Positions 1-12,695 are shown, numbered from the stretch's first letter. The stretch: DNA of 64,000 nucleotides from Annona cherimola (GCA_030490835.1 CM059973.1:82103221-82167220); one strand, 5' to 3'. Translations and numbers: made by a program. The notes: generated by a model not told the origin, from the sequence alone.

Positions 1-415
1 GACCTGCGAAGTGCTGCGTCGTCGTTAGAGGAAATCGCTAAGGGCGACGCGCAGACGTGGTTCGACGCGGACGCAGTCATGGTGGGGGATAGCGATGGGG
101 ACTCTGACTGGGTTGACGCCGTCTTAACGGAGGAAGACGGAGGTGAGTCCTCATCCACGGCGCGGGGCAGGAACGCGTACGCAGTGCGCCCTTGTCTGTT
201 TTAAGGGGCCCTGTTCACCGGCCGAGATCTCTGTCCACACGCTTGCTTGTACATTGATTACTGTAAAAGGAATTGTGTTTGGCTGTCACAGGCCATCCCA
301 ATCGAATTCTTTTTTAAGTGAACCCTGTGCTTCGTTTTCTTATTCAGGGTGCGTTGGGGAGCACCTTATTTCACGACAGCTCTCTTTTTGCCGTGCCAAA
401 TGCATCGATTACTAG
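1..415 (+). CDS. 3' end of an unidentified gene: partial exon, intron, short last exon
   Basis: Frame 1 is open from the window edge to base 142, while the other two forward frames stop within 40 bases. It encodes an acidic stretch that includes SDGDSDWVDAVLTEED. At 142/143 there is a textbook donor (AG, then GTGAGT). A pyrimidine-rich tract ending in TATTCAG supplies an acceptor at 346-347. Joining 142 to 348 keeps the frame and gives 22 more residues before TAG at 413-415. The intron would be 205 bp. The 5' part of the gene lies outside the window. I do not recognise the protein: there is no catalytic motif, only an acidic C-terminal region. A second possible acceptor near 289-293 would lead to an early stop. 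The exon and donor are well supported; the last exon is an inference. Confidence 0.45.
143..347 (+). other. probable last intron of the partial gene
   Basis: GTGAGT at the 5' boundary and a T-rich tract followed by TTATTCAG at the 3' boundary fit the plant splice consensus. The length of 205 bp is ordinary for a plant intron. Phase is preserved across the junction. No transcript evidence is available here. Confidence 0.4.
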
Positions 416-564
416 TGTTGGGGTCCTGTGGATGGGGCCTGCAAAAGTGTATTAATGAAGTAATCCACCAGCCGAAGTGGAGTTATAATGGTGCCGGTGG
501 GGCCCAATTCTTTTAAATGGGTTCTTTGTATAAAATTTCTCGTGGGTCAGGCTATCCTGTGGAC

Positions 565-1280
565 TAGGGGTGGGAATCGGGGCGGGTTGGAACGGGTCAG
601 GTTTTGCCCAACCCTAACCCTACTTTTTAAAAATCTTGTTTGACCCTTATTTTATACTGGGTCGGGACAAGGTCGGCTTGACCCTTACTTTTTTCTACCA
701 AGTCTAGGGACAAAATTCGGGTCGGTATCGGACCGGTTTCGGGATAGCGGGTCGGGTCAAAAATACGGATCAAATAAGATAATTTTCAAAATTTATATAT
801 CTATCAAACATAAGTATACATCTATACTAAATTTAAATATTATATGTTTCAATATTTCACTAATTATTAAAAAACACATAATTAAGAAAACAAAACATTT
901 GAAAATATAATATACATTTATTAAAATAGGTTAATATACAATTACACATGAGGGTTATATCGTATAAATTTTTTATTGATTCTTATATTGCATTTTGAAT
1001 AAATTGATTCTTCTATTATTGATAGAGTTGATTATAAAAAAGTGAGAAATTTGAAAGAAAATAATAATAATATTTCAATATAGTCTTATAATTTTTAATA
1101 AATTTATATATGCGGTGCGGGTCGGGACATGGTTGACCCACCCCAACCCTATTTTTGAATTCGGGTCAAAATTTCTGACCCATCCCTATACTGGGTCAAA
1201 AATATATTAGTTTTACCCGGCCAAAAACGGGTCGGGTCAATACCGGGTCACGGGTCGACCCGCCCCAATTCCCACCCCTA
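565..1280. mobile_element. non-autonomous hAT-type element, 716 bp
   Basis: The element begins TAGGGGTGGGAATCGGGGC and ends in the inverted counterpart, which finishes CCCACCCCTA. It is flanked on both sides by the perfect 8-bp duplication CTGTGGAC (557-564 and 1281-1288). An 8-bp duplication and YAGGGGTG ends are the hAT superfamily signature. Subterminal regions carry repeated GGGTCGGG-type motifs in inverted orientation at the two ends, typical of transposase-binding subterminal repeats. The centre is very AT-rich and encodes nothing. The exact duplication suggests a fairly recent insertion. Confidence 0.9.
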
Positions 1281-1288
1281 CTGTGGAC

Positions 1289-3346
1289 CATCACTCTCTA
1301 CGATCTAGACCGTTCACTAGAAAGACTGGCCCATATATAATACGCGAACAGGGGCCAGGTTTTGTCGTATACCAGAAGGGCCATTATGGAGAGAATCAAG
1401 AGCCTTGGTTGTCCACAGCTATGCAAGTCAATAAGCGAATAAAGGTCTCAATTATCAATTGTTTTGGACGAAGGAAATCCCTAGTGATTCTCTATCGATT
1501 ATCTAAATCTTTTCAAGGCTCTGAAATTGAAATCGAATGTGTTATGACTTATGAGTCGATTGGAGACATTGGCCTTGGAGGGAGGTTGGCGGAATTTGAC
1601 TATTATTTAATGGCCACAGGCAGCAATGCTAGCCTGTGATGTCTGATGATGGGCGTGACGGGTGGGTGAGCGACTTTACGTGCATTGATTGAGCATAGCC
1701 TAACAGAGTTTCAATCATATACCCACTGTGTTGTACCTGTATTCCAAAATCCAAATGTTCTCAACAAGTATAGGAAACAATAAATATACCATTAAGTATT
1801 AATCAAATACTGTATATACCCTTTCTCAAAAAAAAATAAAAAAAATACTACGTATACCCATCCTTAATTAACTCGCAAATGATGACTTATTCACCAAATT
1901 CAATAATTTAAAAATCCAAAATACCCCTCCATTTCATGCTCACTTGAATTGTTGGAGACGAGCACTAACCGACCACTATGAGAAAATTAACATTTAGCAA
2001 CGTATATATACACACACTTTTCTTCCCTTCTCAGTCATTTTTAATTCGTAAGCCACCATCCAATCCTTGACCTTCGAAGCTTTCTGCCCTGGCTTACGCC
2101 GGAAGGGCCCACTTGGATGCGCATTTTCACAACCACAACCACAACCACTTGAACATTTAGTTAGTGAGATTGGCCCACCAGACGCAGAGACATACCAGCT
2201 CTACTTTCTTTCTTCAAAGGCCGCCTGGACCCCCAAACATCAGATGGACGTACGAAAGTTTCGCTTGGGGGACTAGTAGGAGCATGTGATTCGTGTGGCG
2301 TTGGCAAACACAAAGTTTTGACGGTGGACTTCACTGGGGCAGAGGAAATGCGTGCATGTGATGTGTGTCTTTGAAAGGACAATTGAAAGCAACATACGTA
2401 ATGCTTCTTACGCATTGTGCTGTGAATGTTCGGACGGTTCTTGCAAAATTGTTGCGCGGCACAAGGTTCTACCACCATGTTCTAATGCACTGAAAATGCT
2501 TAATTCCACGTGGATCTTAATTAATCGTTAGTTAATCCGATTGAAAGTCGAAACAGGGAGCTGCTGAACCAGAGCAGTATGATAATTTAACAAACCCTTA
2601 AATTGGAAAATTTGACAAAATGGCTATTTTAGAATTCTAGAGGAGTTGGATGTTGTGATGATGGTTACATGACTAACGCTGCTGATGCTTGCAGCCTGCA
2701 GGTGCTCTCTGCACCTTGTGAAAGAGGAGGGAAGCAGCTTGCAGCCAACGGCTAACAGCCATGTCCTTAACGCTCACAGGTCCCCTTCCATCAAATATGG
2801 TCGTATTCAAGAAAAGACTCGTCATCCGGGGGGGTTGAGATGGCGTGCGCCAGTAACGAATGTGGACGGCACATATTAATTAGCTTAAAAACGAGGACCA
2901 CTTGTTTGAATCTTGCAGCTGCATTTATTAACAATGACATGTTTCAGAGAAATATATAAATTACGAGAGCTAATTAATCACACACACGTCAGACACACGA
3001 GAAAAACGAGTGCCAAAAAGATAAAACTCTAATTGAGCAGCATGTGCAGGTGGCTTGATAAATTCCTTTTGAGTCTTGAAATATCCTATGCATGTTCACA
3101 CTACTCGAAACATGCGTGGCTTATAACTTCTAATTACCATCTGACCAAAGCATGCCATGACTTCCATATATTTTTTAAAGAGATTAATTGGCGAGGAAAA
3201 ATGATTAATTAAATTACCTAGATAGCTTCGGGCCCTTTTTGCATTATCATAATATAACATTAGTCATCATCGAGAGACGATCTTTTTACCCGGTTTCGAG
3301 CTAATACGGGTTGGAAATTGTCTTTTGCGCGTGAACAACACCATTT
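1289..3346. other. intergenic, no supported gene
   Basis: Moderate-GC sequence directly 3' of the partial gene. Short open frames occur on both strands, but none has a recognisable domain, start context or splice pattern. The segment just after 1288 was contiguous with 3' flanking DNA of the first gene before the hAT insertion. Confidence 0.5.
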
Positions 3347-3530
3347 AAAAAAAAAAAAAAAAAAAAAAAACCGCTAGATATTCTGCTGATTGATTACCAT
3401 CAAATTAACGGTCTTCTTGCCAGCCATAGGCTCCCAAACATTAACAAGAAGAATAAGCTCTTATGCCTGTGTTTGAACCCAAAACATCTTACTTAAAAGA
3501 TAATTGTCTTTACCACCTATGCTAGTTGCA
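3347..3530 (-). mobile_element. tRNA-derived SINE candidate with a T-type tail
   Basis: Read on the minus strand, a box A-like segment (GCATAGGTGGTAAAGAC, near 3508-3523) is followed about 35 bp later by a box B-like segment (GGGTTCAAAC, near 3471-3481). The unit ends in a run of 24 T (24 A on the plus strand, 3347-3370). A pol III promoter pair plus a terminal T run resembles T-tailed plant SINEs of the p-SINE1 type. I could not define a target duplication, so the 5' limit is approximate. Confidence 0.5.
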
Positions 3531-4488
3531 AGTAGTCATTTTTACCACGATTATTAACTACTTGTACTTTACACAAGTTCTATATGTGTGCAGTGCTGAT
3601 GGTAGACAATTTTACGTGAAGAGGTAGATTGTAATTTAAGGCCTAACGTAATTATATATGTGGTCGAATTAATTATACTAAATTTGAATTATTTTTTAAA
3701 GTTTCAAATAAGATAATACAAATTTCAACATTTAAGAGGCTAGCTCAAATCAGCCAAAGCAAAACTAAAAGGGCTAAAACATAACAAGCCTTCATTCAAA
3801 GAAAGCAAATTGTCAAATCTGGTTGATCAGATAGTGATATCAGTGCGAAAAAAAAAAACAAATTTATTTGAGATTTTTTTTATGCGAAGCGAGATGTTTC
3901 ATTAAAAAACAATTTTTCGCGTTAGTTGATATGAAAACATGAGAAATGGAAAAAGACCACATCTATTTTATTCATTTAAAATATCTTGAGCCTTACGAAG
4001 AAATTCAGTAACACATTTGGAGTCTTAAAGTTGTAATTCTCATAGCCATTTAACTGAGAATGTTAAGTGCGCACGATGACCAATAAAATTTCCTTACCTT
4101 TAGCTAAGTTCTTTCTCAAAGAGTTTAATCATGACCCATGAGTTCATTGTTAGGCTTTTATATCATTTAATAATATGAGAAAATACAATTCCTTAGGCTT
4201 AGAAATCCCCAAGAGTCTAGGGAGCAACTTGAATAAAGTGCCCGATGATTTACTTGGACCCAATTTGTTTTAAATAGAGTGTATGACAGTGTTTGCATAA
4301 TTTTTTTTAGCCATAAGAAGGTTGGTTTCACTTTGGTTGTCCTAAATAAAAAACTAGGGTGGGATAACTTATATTCATGCCATTTTCATTTAAATCCATA
4401 TTAAATGAAGTAACAAGATAGGCTAATGTTCATGATGAATGAGAATGAGATGAAAAGCTTCATTTCCAAAAGTCACTTGTTAAATTTA
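3531..4488. other. AT-rich intergenic DNA
   Basis: No gene, RNA gene or repeat boundary could be supported here. Confidence 0.5.
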
Positions 4489-4757
4489 GGACATGTTTGT
4501 TTCACATCAAAAATTTTTAAATTAAAATTTTTCACTTTTCATAACTATTTAATCATTTTTTCACAATTTTTTATATAATTATCTTACTTTTTAATCATTT
4601 TTACAAATTACTCGTATGACTAACCTATTTATTTTAAGTTTATTGTCTTTATTCTTCATCATTATTCCTACCATATCACATTATTTTTCTCCCGATTCAA
4701 AAATTCTTACATGAAAAAATTTCTATCCAAAAGTTTTATTATTTTCTAAATATATCC
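4489..4757. mobile_element. Tourist-like (PIF/Harbinger) MITE
   Basis: Ends GGACATGTTTG and the inverted AATATATCC are degenerate versions of the GGGTGTGTTTGG terminus seen elsewhere in the window. The internal sequence matches the other copies (TTTTCATAACT, TTATCTTACTTTTTAATCATTTTT blocks). The element is flanked by TTA on both sides (4486-4488 and 4758-4760), the usual PIF/Harbinger target duplication. Confidence 0.65.
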
Positions 4758-4910
4758 TTAATATATAATAACCTACTGTTCTTATTACTACTATATTTTT
4801 TACATTTTAATACACAAAACCCCATCGTCCAATATCTTCATCTATCCCTAGCTTATTAAATCTTTTCATCACAACATAATTTTTGGCATCCTAATATGTA
4901 ACAATTTCTC

Positions 4911-5059
4911 TTATCCAGTCTCTTCATTCAATCCTCATCGAATTCCAATGTTTTCATACCAATATAATTTCTTGCATCTCGATTTATCCGGTCTCTTCAT
5001 TCAATCCTCATCGAATTCCAATGTTTTCATACCAATATAATTTCTTGCATCTCGATGCA
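4911..5059. repeat. tandem duplication, two 73-bp units
   Basis: The segment starting TTTATCCGGTCTCTTCATTC is present twice in a row with an offset of 73 bp. The copies are nearly identical, so the duplication is recent. No coding content. Confidence 0.9.
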
Positions 5060-6038
5060 TAATAACTCTCTTTTATCCATTTTCTATTTCAACTCTAATC
5101 GATTACATCATTTTTTATGGGCATTATTTACAATGATCTCAACAAATATTTTTCAACTTAAGCTCTAAGACATTCTGACAAATTTCTTAGAGTATTCTAA
5201 GACACAACTAATAATATTTCTAATTTTTATCAATACGGTGGACACTCCCACACACCAGAGAAGACTCATGCCACCTACGTCTTTAGGCTGCTCGTTTTTT
5301 TCCTTTGTTTTTTTTTTTCGTTGTTGTTGTGCCCGCTCGAGCCTGAATTCCCATGGATGCGGGGAAAGCCAAGTTACCACCATGCCACAATGAGTGGTAG
5401 CGATTTCACCATTTGAATAGACTTCAAGTTTCAAAGATGAGATTGGGATAAAGTAGACTTAGAAATGAAACCAACGAACCCGATATGCGTTATTAGTGGC
5501 AATTTTAATTATCAAGCAATGATGATTTGGTCATATGTTAAACAAGCTAACCTTATGACCTTAGGCGAGTCTACTTTTCAACTTGAAATTAATTCGCATT
5601 GTTCTAAATAGCATGTTTAACTCAAGAATTAAGACTCCCAAAGCATCATTATGGTGATTTTCGCTAGTGACTAATTAATCACGAAATACTCGATATGGTG
5701 AGAAATAATAATTTGAAAACTAAACCGGCAGAAAATCAGAACAACACAGCTATGCAACGCATATCTATTTCGCTTCCATTAGAGGTCAAGGTGTCGAACG
5801 AGCAAAAAATTACCAGAGTGCGAAATTAGATGGACCGCAATGGCATGGTGAATGACATACTGAGCACGTTTTTGGCGACTTCTCCGAGGTCGCCTTCTGT
5901 TTCACGCCACGGTGCCACCCACGTCCTCACATGCTTTTCACAATATTACCGTTCAATTCCCGCCCACGTGTTGGATCATCTTCACCTACCCACGGTGATT
6001 GAAAACTTTGTTCAACCTTTGGTCAAAATATTATACTC
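5060..6038. other. intergenic, no supported gene
   Basis: Low-complexity AT-rich DNA with a slightly more mixed segment around 5760-6000. I see no conserved domain or splice structure on either strand. Confidence 0.5.
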
Positions 6039-6797
6039 GGTGTGTGTTTGGAAAGTAATAATATTTTTATATAAAAAATTTACCATATAAAAGTTTTCAA
6101 AATGAAAAAAAAAATGATATGATAATACAGGAGTAATGATAATGAATAAAGATAATAAATTATAAATTATAAAAATAATTAAAAAATAAAGTAACTGTAT
6201 ATAAATATGTGAAAAGTAATTATTGAATAGTTGTAAAGAGAGAAACACTTTAGGGTATGTTTGGGAAATGATAAAATTTTTAGATGAAGAATTTTTTATA
6301 TAAAAGTTTTTGAAATTGGAGAAAATAATATAAAATGATAAAGATAACGATGGGAAGTAAAGAAAATAATGTTTAAATAGATAAGTTAGTTGTGTAGGTA
6401 GTTTTATAAAAATTATTAAAAAGTAAAATAGTTGTATAGGAAGATGTAAAGAAATAATTAAAAATAGATTAATTACGAAGAATAAAAGTTTTAGATATAA
6501 ACAAATTGGAAAGTGGTAAATCTTTTGAATAGAAGTTTTTGAAATGAGATGAAATAATATGATATGACAGGGATAATAAGTTGAGAGAATAAAATTAAAA
6601 CAAATAGATTTGTATGGTAATTATGTAGAAATGATCGAAAAGTAGAATAATTATATATAAAGATGTAAAAAATAATTAAATAATATAATAATTATAAAAA
6701 ATGAAAAAAATTATTTTGAAAAATTTTAATGTCAACCAAACACACTTAGATTGAAAAGTTTTAGTTTTAGAAATTTTAAATGCAATCAAACATACCT
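6039..6797. mobile_element. nest of at least three Tourist-like MITE copies
   Basis: Left termini occur at about 6039 (GGTGTGTGTTTGG) and 6253 (TTA then GGGTATGTTTGGG). Right termini occur at about 6748 (CCAAACACACTTA) and 6796 (TCAAACATACC). The internal blocks repeat in order three times (ATATGATAGGGATAATG-like, TAGTTGTATAGG-like, AAAAATGATTAAAAAATA-like). The pattern fits copies inserted into or beside one another. Individual boundaries inside the nest are approximate. Confidence 0.6.
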
Positions 6798-8442
6798 TTG
6801 AGCTTCCATATGATAACATATTATAATATGATTTCACATTTTAAAATCTTTTTGAGCTCTTTAAACTATTCGCTTGGTGATGACACCATCTTCAATAACT
6901 TCCTCGGCCCCTGGTCAAAGATAGCAAGAACTCGCGCCACGCACATCCCGAACTTACTCCGCCTCCCCTTCTCTACCCTACATAAATTCTTGAGGGAATG
7001 CATTTCATTTCTCACAGAAGCTTTTTGGAGTTTGGGAGTGTTTTTTGAAAAATTCATTGCATCTATTATATTTAATATCATTTATATTATTATAAAAAAA
7101 TTTCATTTGTCTAGTATTACTATATATAGGTATCATCTATAAACATGTAAAATCAATGCAATAAATTGATTTGATATTAAACATCAATTTTTAAGTAGTA
7201 TTTTCAATATCTAAGCTATCTATATGTGGACAAATGATTTTATAAAATATTGCTAGATTCTAATATATATGTGAATGGATCAAAATATTTTTCCTAATTT
7301 ACACATGAATATACATATTTTTGAGCAAATGTAACCTATGCACATATTGGATTCGGATGAAACTTAGTCTCTAAGCTAAATAAATAATGACAAATATAAT
7401 AAATAAATTGGATTTTCTATTAAAAATTAAAATTTCAAAAATAGAGGGGATTACATAAAATGGCTTGGAGTTAAGATGCAAAGTCAATAAGGAAAACAAT
7501 TCCACGAAGATGATGAAAATCTCATCTTTCCAAGCTCTCTATACCCATGTGGTGGGAACTAGATGTTATTTGTAACGTCTACCCCTCTTTTGAAATTGAG
7601 GTTGAATCGGAAAGAGAATTGGCTGAGATATTAAAGAACTAAAAATAAGTTTCTTTGATGTAAATGGTTAGAAGATTAATTAGGAGGGAGTACAGATTCT
7701 TTTGCTCCTCATTCACGACGTCAAGCTGGTAGAGTGAGGTATGCCCCTTATTTTCGACATTAAGCTAGCAGAGTGCAGTGTCTGGCTTTGTTTTCTTGAC
7801 TTCTGTTGGGTTGTAGATACTTAAAAAATGTAAAAATGATATTTTTTTTCTTCATTCTTCTCACCATTCCGCTCAAGCAAAACAAAAACACCATTGTCGG
7901 TCACGAAAAAGAGCAGATGAGAGAAGGGGGACGATTTCTTCTGTTTCTTTTTATTTTTAACATTTGTTTACTGGCACCGTACGAGAGTCAATCGTCTCTA
8001 TATATTTCACAGCACAATCGCAGGGCAGGAAGCATGCTTATCAAATGCCTGAGGCCGACTGCCCGACAGATGTATGGCCGAGAGGAGAAAGAATCCTTAA
8101 ACGTTAATTAAAGTGCAGAGGGCAGTCGGATAGTTAATCGTATCTGCTCAACATCTTTAAGGGAGTTACTAATCTCATTATAAAAGCAAGAAATCACCAA
8201 TGATATGCATTTACGAGGCCCGGAGCACAACAACTCATTTTCCAAGGGCACCTAGATCGATATATAATATAAGAGATGGTGAATGGGCTGAAAACACCTC
8301 ACATGGATTTTGGGCATGAGGCCCGCAGCTTCGCATGTGCTCTGTATGCATAATCCAATTCTAGCCTTATGTAGCCTTCACAGTAAAAGGGTGCATTTAC
8401 TGCTGGGTTTTTTCTACCAAATTAATTAACCCGCTGCCATCC
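6798..8442. other. intergenic, no supported gene
   Basis: Includes an AT-rich part (7080-7450) and a more balanced part (7500-8440). No recognisable protein fragment, RNA gene or element terminus was found. Confidence 0.5.
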
Positions 8443-8762
8443 GGGATTCGATTGCATGCGCCCGCACTGCATGCTCCCAGGCGTATACACCCCTTTTTAT
8501 TTTTTTATTTTCAAATTTTTTTTTATAAAACTGTTAATAAAAGTGTATTTAACATGTGTATAAATTTTTACCATTTTCGGAGTATTTAAAATTATCTAAA
8601 ATACCACTAATTTTCAAAAATAAAAAATAAATATTTAAAATAGTCCAAAAATGGTAAAAATTTATACATATATTAAATAGATATAGATTAATAATATCGT
8701 AAAAAAATTTAAAAAAAAATAAAAAAATAAGTGTATGCGTCCGGGCGCATGCAATGGAGTCC
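8443..8762. mobile_element. fold-back MITE family A, copy 1 (Mutator-like)
   Basis: Flanked by the exact 9-bp duplication CTGCCATCC (8434-8442 and 8763-8771). The two ends are inverted repeats beginning GGGATTCGATTGCATGCGCC on the left and GGACTCCATTGCATGCGCCC on the right (reverse complement). The interior is a long imperfect hairpin with TTTTTACCATTTT and its complement. A 9-bp duplication with long terminal inverted repeats points to a non-autonomous Mutator-like element. Confidence 0.85.
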
Positions 8763-10059
8763 CTGCCATCCAGTCCTACAACTCTCTGACGAGGGCCAAA
8801 TCACAAAATATCTTAGATGTGTTGGACTGTACGCTTGTCATTCAATATTTATATTATGACAGCATCAATGCTATATCAGGCCTAGTTCTGTTTGTAATCT
8901 TTATGTAAGGGATCCTTGGGAAAGGCATGTAGTAAGAAAATGAGAAATCAAGTATTTGAAAAGTATGAGAATGATGTGATATAATAAGAGTAAAGTGAGA
9001 ATTAATAAAGTAGTTGCATAATAAAATAATTAAAATATAAAGGTAAAATAGAAAAAGTAGGGTAATTTAGTAGTGAAGATATTGAATTATTTCTTAGAAA
9101 ATACGTAGAAAGAGTTGAAAAGTTTGATTCTCCATTCACCAAAAGCTGCCTAAGTAATCGCTCGTATTAGCTGCTTGGCTCTGGCTCCATGTACTGATTA
9201 CTGAACGAGTCCGGGGCCTACTTCACAGCGGATCGAGATTGTCTATTGACAGCTACTTGGGTTGAGTTCGGCAGTTGTTGCATTTTAGGCCCGTTTGTGT
9301 AAAACTAACCAATGGGGCGACGAATAGCAGAAAGTGTCTTGAGCTTGGGACAGACTTAAAACCAGGTTTCGAAGTGGGCGTAGAAACCGCGCTCATCAGC
9401 TTCAACCATGACTAGTAACGCATGCAGCTAGCATCCATGTTCAATCAGCCGAGTTGTTGGCTTGGAAAGGCCAAAGTTGCCGCATATTATCGCAGGATTT
9501 GAAAATGGGCGTCGATGTATGCTTACTCTACTTCGTAACCTCATTAATTTCCATATCCATGGGCCACGTTAATCTTTAATGAACATAAGAAATCATTGAT
9601 GAGTTTCTTGACTGTATAGAAAACCATATTTAAAACTCAAATAACATTAGTTCTCATAATGCTGAGAGTCACTCATGGGCGGATGCAGATTCATCCATAG
9701 AATGGATAGAAAAGATGCAATAACATATGTTGCCGCTCTCTATTCCTAAATCTATTCCAAATAGTGGTTGCGAATCATTTTTTTTTTCTTTTCGTTAATT
9801 AGTTATTTGTATAATTTTTCGTGTGCCACGTTCATGTTCTTTTGAGCTATACGTATACATTATACTCGTCAGTAGTTGAGGTTACCATGAAATGAAATTC
9901 TAACTATATATTCTTCCTGGCTTAATTGTAAGTGCACAGGCAAAGCTGGCTGAGGTGGTTCCATCGCTACACCCATTTTAAAAATCAAATTATATTTTTT
10001 AATTTTCAAAATTCAAAAATATAAAATTTGGGCAAGGAACTAATTTGCCTTGGACCCAA
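8763..10059. other. intergenic, with a degenerate Tourist-like copy near 8905-9150
   Basis: Near 8905-9150 internal blocks typical of the Tourist-like family (GAATGATGTGATATAATAAG, AGTAGTTGCATAATAAAATA) can be seen, but the termini are eroded. The rest (9150-10059) is mixed-composition DNA in which I see no gene. Confidence 0.4.
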
Positions 10060-11345
10060 GTTGTTATTGTTGCCATAGTTGTCCTCGTCATCAGCAACAG
10101 CAGTAGAGTTCCGACTTATATGAGGTCTGTTGCATGAGTTTTGTTGCACGTTGACAATCGTAAATTAAATTTTTAGTAATCTTTCACATCCACATATCTT
10201 ATTTAATTAATTTTATCTATATTTTTTATTTTCCCTTTTTTTTTGGATTCTTATCGCTTTTTACTTGAATAAATTCAATTCGCTTAACTAGTGTCAGTTT
10301 AAGCCTTTGTTTAACATGTAAAAATCACTTCAATTTGTTTTTTTTTATCTTATTATCTATTAATTTCATCTTTAAATTGTTTCAGATTACTTCATTTCTA
10401 ATTTTATTATTTCTGATTTTATCAGTCCTCTACCTTAATATTTTCATTTTTAATACACTCATTCTTTGTATATAATGCTCGTTAACTATCTAACGTTTTG
10501 CCCTATACGACATAATTAGTCTAATCATTGTCTTATAAAATTTTTTTAATTTAATTTGAACTTGACAATCTCATAAAATTCTTAAAATACTTTATCATTT
10601 CTACCATCCCATTTGGATTTTATTTATGATATCTTTCTTAATTTTTCTATTTTCTTAAACTATTGATCATAAGTATTGAAAGTAATAAGTACTATTTGGT
10701 CTATAATTTTAATTAGTTTCTCATCAAAATACTTGCTATTATTAGAGTTGTATTTTATATCTTTAATTTTTGTACTAATTCTAAAGTCGTTAGATACTAG
10801 AGCATTTTTTCAGTTATTAAAATTTCAAACTTACTCATTCTTTGGTTTTATCTATCAGGACTACATCATCGATAAATAGTATGCACTAAGACACTTCTTT
10901 CTATACATGTCTAATTCTTTTATTTATAGCTAAAGTAAAATGACAAAGATTTAAGGATGAGACTTGATGTAAACATATTACAATTGAAAAATCATTCATA
11001 TTGTTAATCATTGTTTTTACATTTATTGTAGCTTCCTCATATATTTGTTATTAATTTTTTTTATCACATGTCATATGATTTTCTTGGAACCTGATTATAT
11101 ACTTTTTCTAAATTACTAGAAATCATGCATAGATTTTTTCTTTTCTTTGCATTTTCTAACTAATTATTTAAGTAAGAAAATAGCATAGTTGATTTTCCTA
11201 ACATGAAATCAAATTGGTTTCCAAATAAATTTATTTTTCTTAGTCGTCTTTGTTCAATAACTCTTTATCTGAATTTCATAGTATGTTCTTTAAAAAAAAA
11301 ATTCATAGTATGACTTATTGATTTATTCCATACAATTTGTACAAT
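10060..11345 (-). mobile_element. decayed LINE (non-LTR retrotransposon) reverse-transcriptase remnant
   Basis: Reading the minus strand with frame changes, the order of motifs matches the reverse transcriptase of plant LINE elements. It begins ISHTMK near 11310. NQFDFMLGKST follows near 11185-11225, where plant LINE elements usually have NQFGFMPGRST. Next come LHQ...SSL...LAINE and the catalytic block FIDDVVLID near 10852-10885 (FxDD). The C-terminal domain follows, ending in a THATDL-like segment near 10100-10140 where related elements have a histidine-valine-alanine-aspartate-proline block. Many stops and indels break it. The 5' half (endonuclease) is absent, so it is a 5'-truncated copy. 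The 3' end is set near 10060 by loss of similarity. Confidence 0.7.
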
Positions 11346-11406
11346 TGTGAATATCTATCTTTCAAAACTGTTATAATAGAATAAAGCTAATAAGTCATAC
11401 TATGAA
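11302..11406. repeat. inverted repeat, about 27-bp arms
   Basis: TTCATAGTATGACTTATT at 11302 is matched by AATAAGTCATACTATGAA ending at 11406, leaving a loop of about 50 bp. Both arms encode the same reverse-transcriptase segment (SHTMK) in opposite directions, so two LINE 5' breakpoints face each other. Confidence 0.8.
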
Positions 11407-12060
11407 ATTGTAGGAAAGATTGGAGTATTTATGAGAAATTTCTTAAAAATTTTTAATGAGTATAATATGTTGGCTTTTAATAAATCCGTTGTTAGAAGAG
11501 AAAGATCCATGATTTACCCAAAATGAAGAGAGACTAGCCTGCCCATGATAACTTATATGCTATAAGAAAACTCCTATTGTAAGAAAAATACCACTATATT
11601 AGCGGTCAGCTCGAGTATGAATGATTTTGGAGTATTGAATCTCAACTCAAAAATAAATAATCATGTTCTTTTAAAAAAAAGGAATAAATAATCATGATAC
11701 TTTGATGCAAGGGTGCAACTTCCTCAAATATTATAATTATATTATAATTAAGTTCACAGCTTATCCCTAAACTATGCATGGCAAATTTTAGAATAGAATC
11801 GTGAGAACAATGTGTCAATTATAGACAATACCTTGACTGCATTAGCTTAAGCTGAGATGCGAGAAAATAATATCAAATCAACTTTGAAAGAAAGCCTGTT
11901 GAGATTTAGATGTTAAATTTGGTTCTACGTATTACCGCTTTGCGTTTTAGTGCCCCTAAAATCAAAAAGGAGACAGCTTTAAGGACAAAACAAGTAACTA
12001 AAATCTAAATCACATATAATAAGGTGAGCTAATATCGACATTGATTGTTGCAATTATTCG
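11407..12060. other. intergenic, no supported gene
   Basis: The first 30-40 bases continue LINE similarity on the plus strand; after that I see no recognisable feature. Confidence 0.45.
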
Positions 12061-12065
12061 TCAAT

Positions 12066-12300
12066 AATGGCCGAGCCCACATCACAAACAGTCGATATTG
12101 GCATAGCACACATTTTTTCCAGTTAGCGCTTCTAGCTCTCACTGCAAAAATGCCCCACTAAAATGGCAAATAATTGTAATGGCAGAGCCCATATCACAAA
12201 CAGTCGATATTGGAAGAGCACGGATATTTTTCCAGTTACCAGCCGAATATTTCTCTCTCACCGCAAAAAAAAAAAACACTGCTAAAATTGGTGGAAACCT
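12066..12300. repeat. diverged tandem duplication, 112-bp period
   Basis: A unit containing CACAAACAGTCGATATTGG occurs at about 12082 and again 112 bp later. Similarity extends on both sides (GCCGAGCCCA versus GCAGAGCCCA; TTTTTCCAGTTA in both; CTCACTGCAAAA versus CTCACCGCAAAA). The small open frames here are not evidence of a gene. Confidence 0.8.
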
Positions 12301-12695
12301 AATAAAAAGTATCTGGAAGGCGCATAGGAGAGATCTTAACATTGCTATGGAGTATGGACTATAGAGCTAGTAATTTTATTTTTTTGTTCAATTTAGAGCT
12401 AGTAATTAATGCGCAATAATATTAAAACAGAAAGCACACAAGACATTATCACATGCCACCATCCATATCCAATTCCAATTTCTAAAGAGAAAGAAATCCT
12501 TTAAGAAAATAAATTCAATTGATAGGGTAATCCACAATTTTTCGTGCTCAATAATTCAGTCAGTTTTATCAGAAGAAAAAGAAATTAGCAAAAAATTGAA
12601 TAGAATGGAATAAGTATGAACATGAAAAGCACTGGTGTACTGTGTAGACAGAATGTCATCATGAAGTTCTTGTACATCCGATAATTATTTGCATT

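Noticed and set aside
1283..1639. 118-codon open frame after the first hAT element
   Set aside because: It begins inside the hAT target duplication, so its start did not exist as such before insertion; the product resembles no family I know and lacks splice or promoter context.
10060..11345. Intact reverse transcriptase gene
   Set aside because: Motifs are in order but multiple stops and frame changes interrupt every frame.
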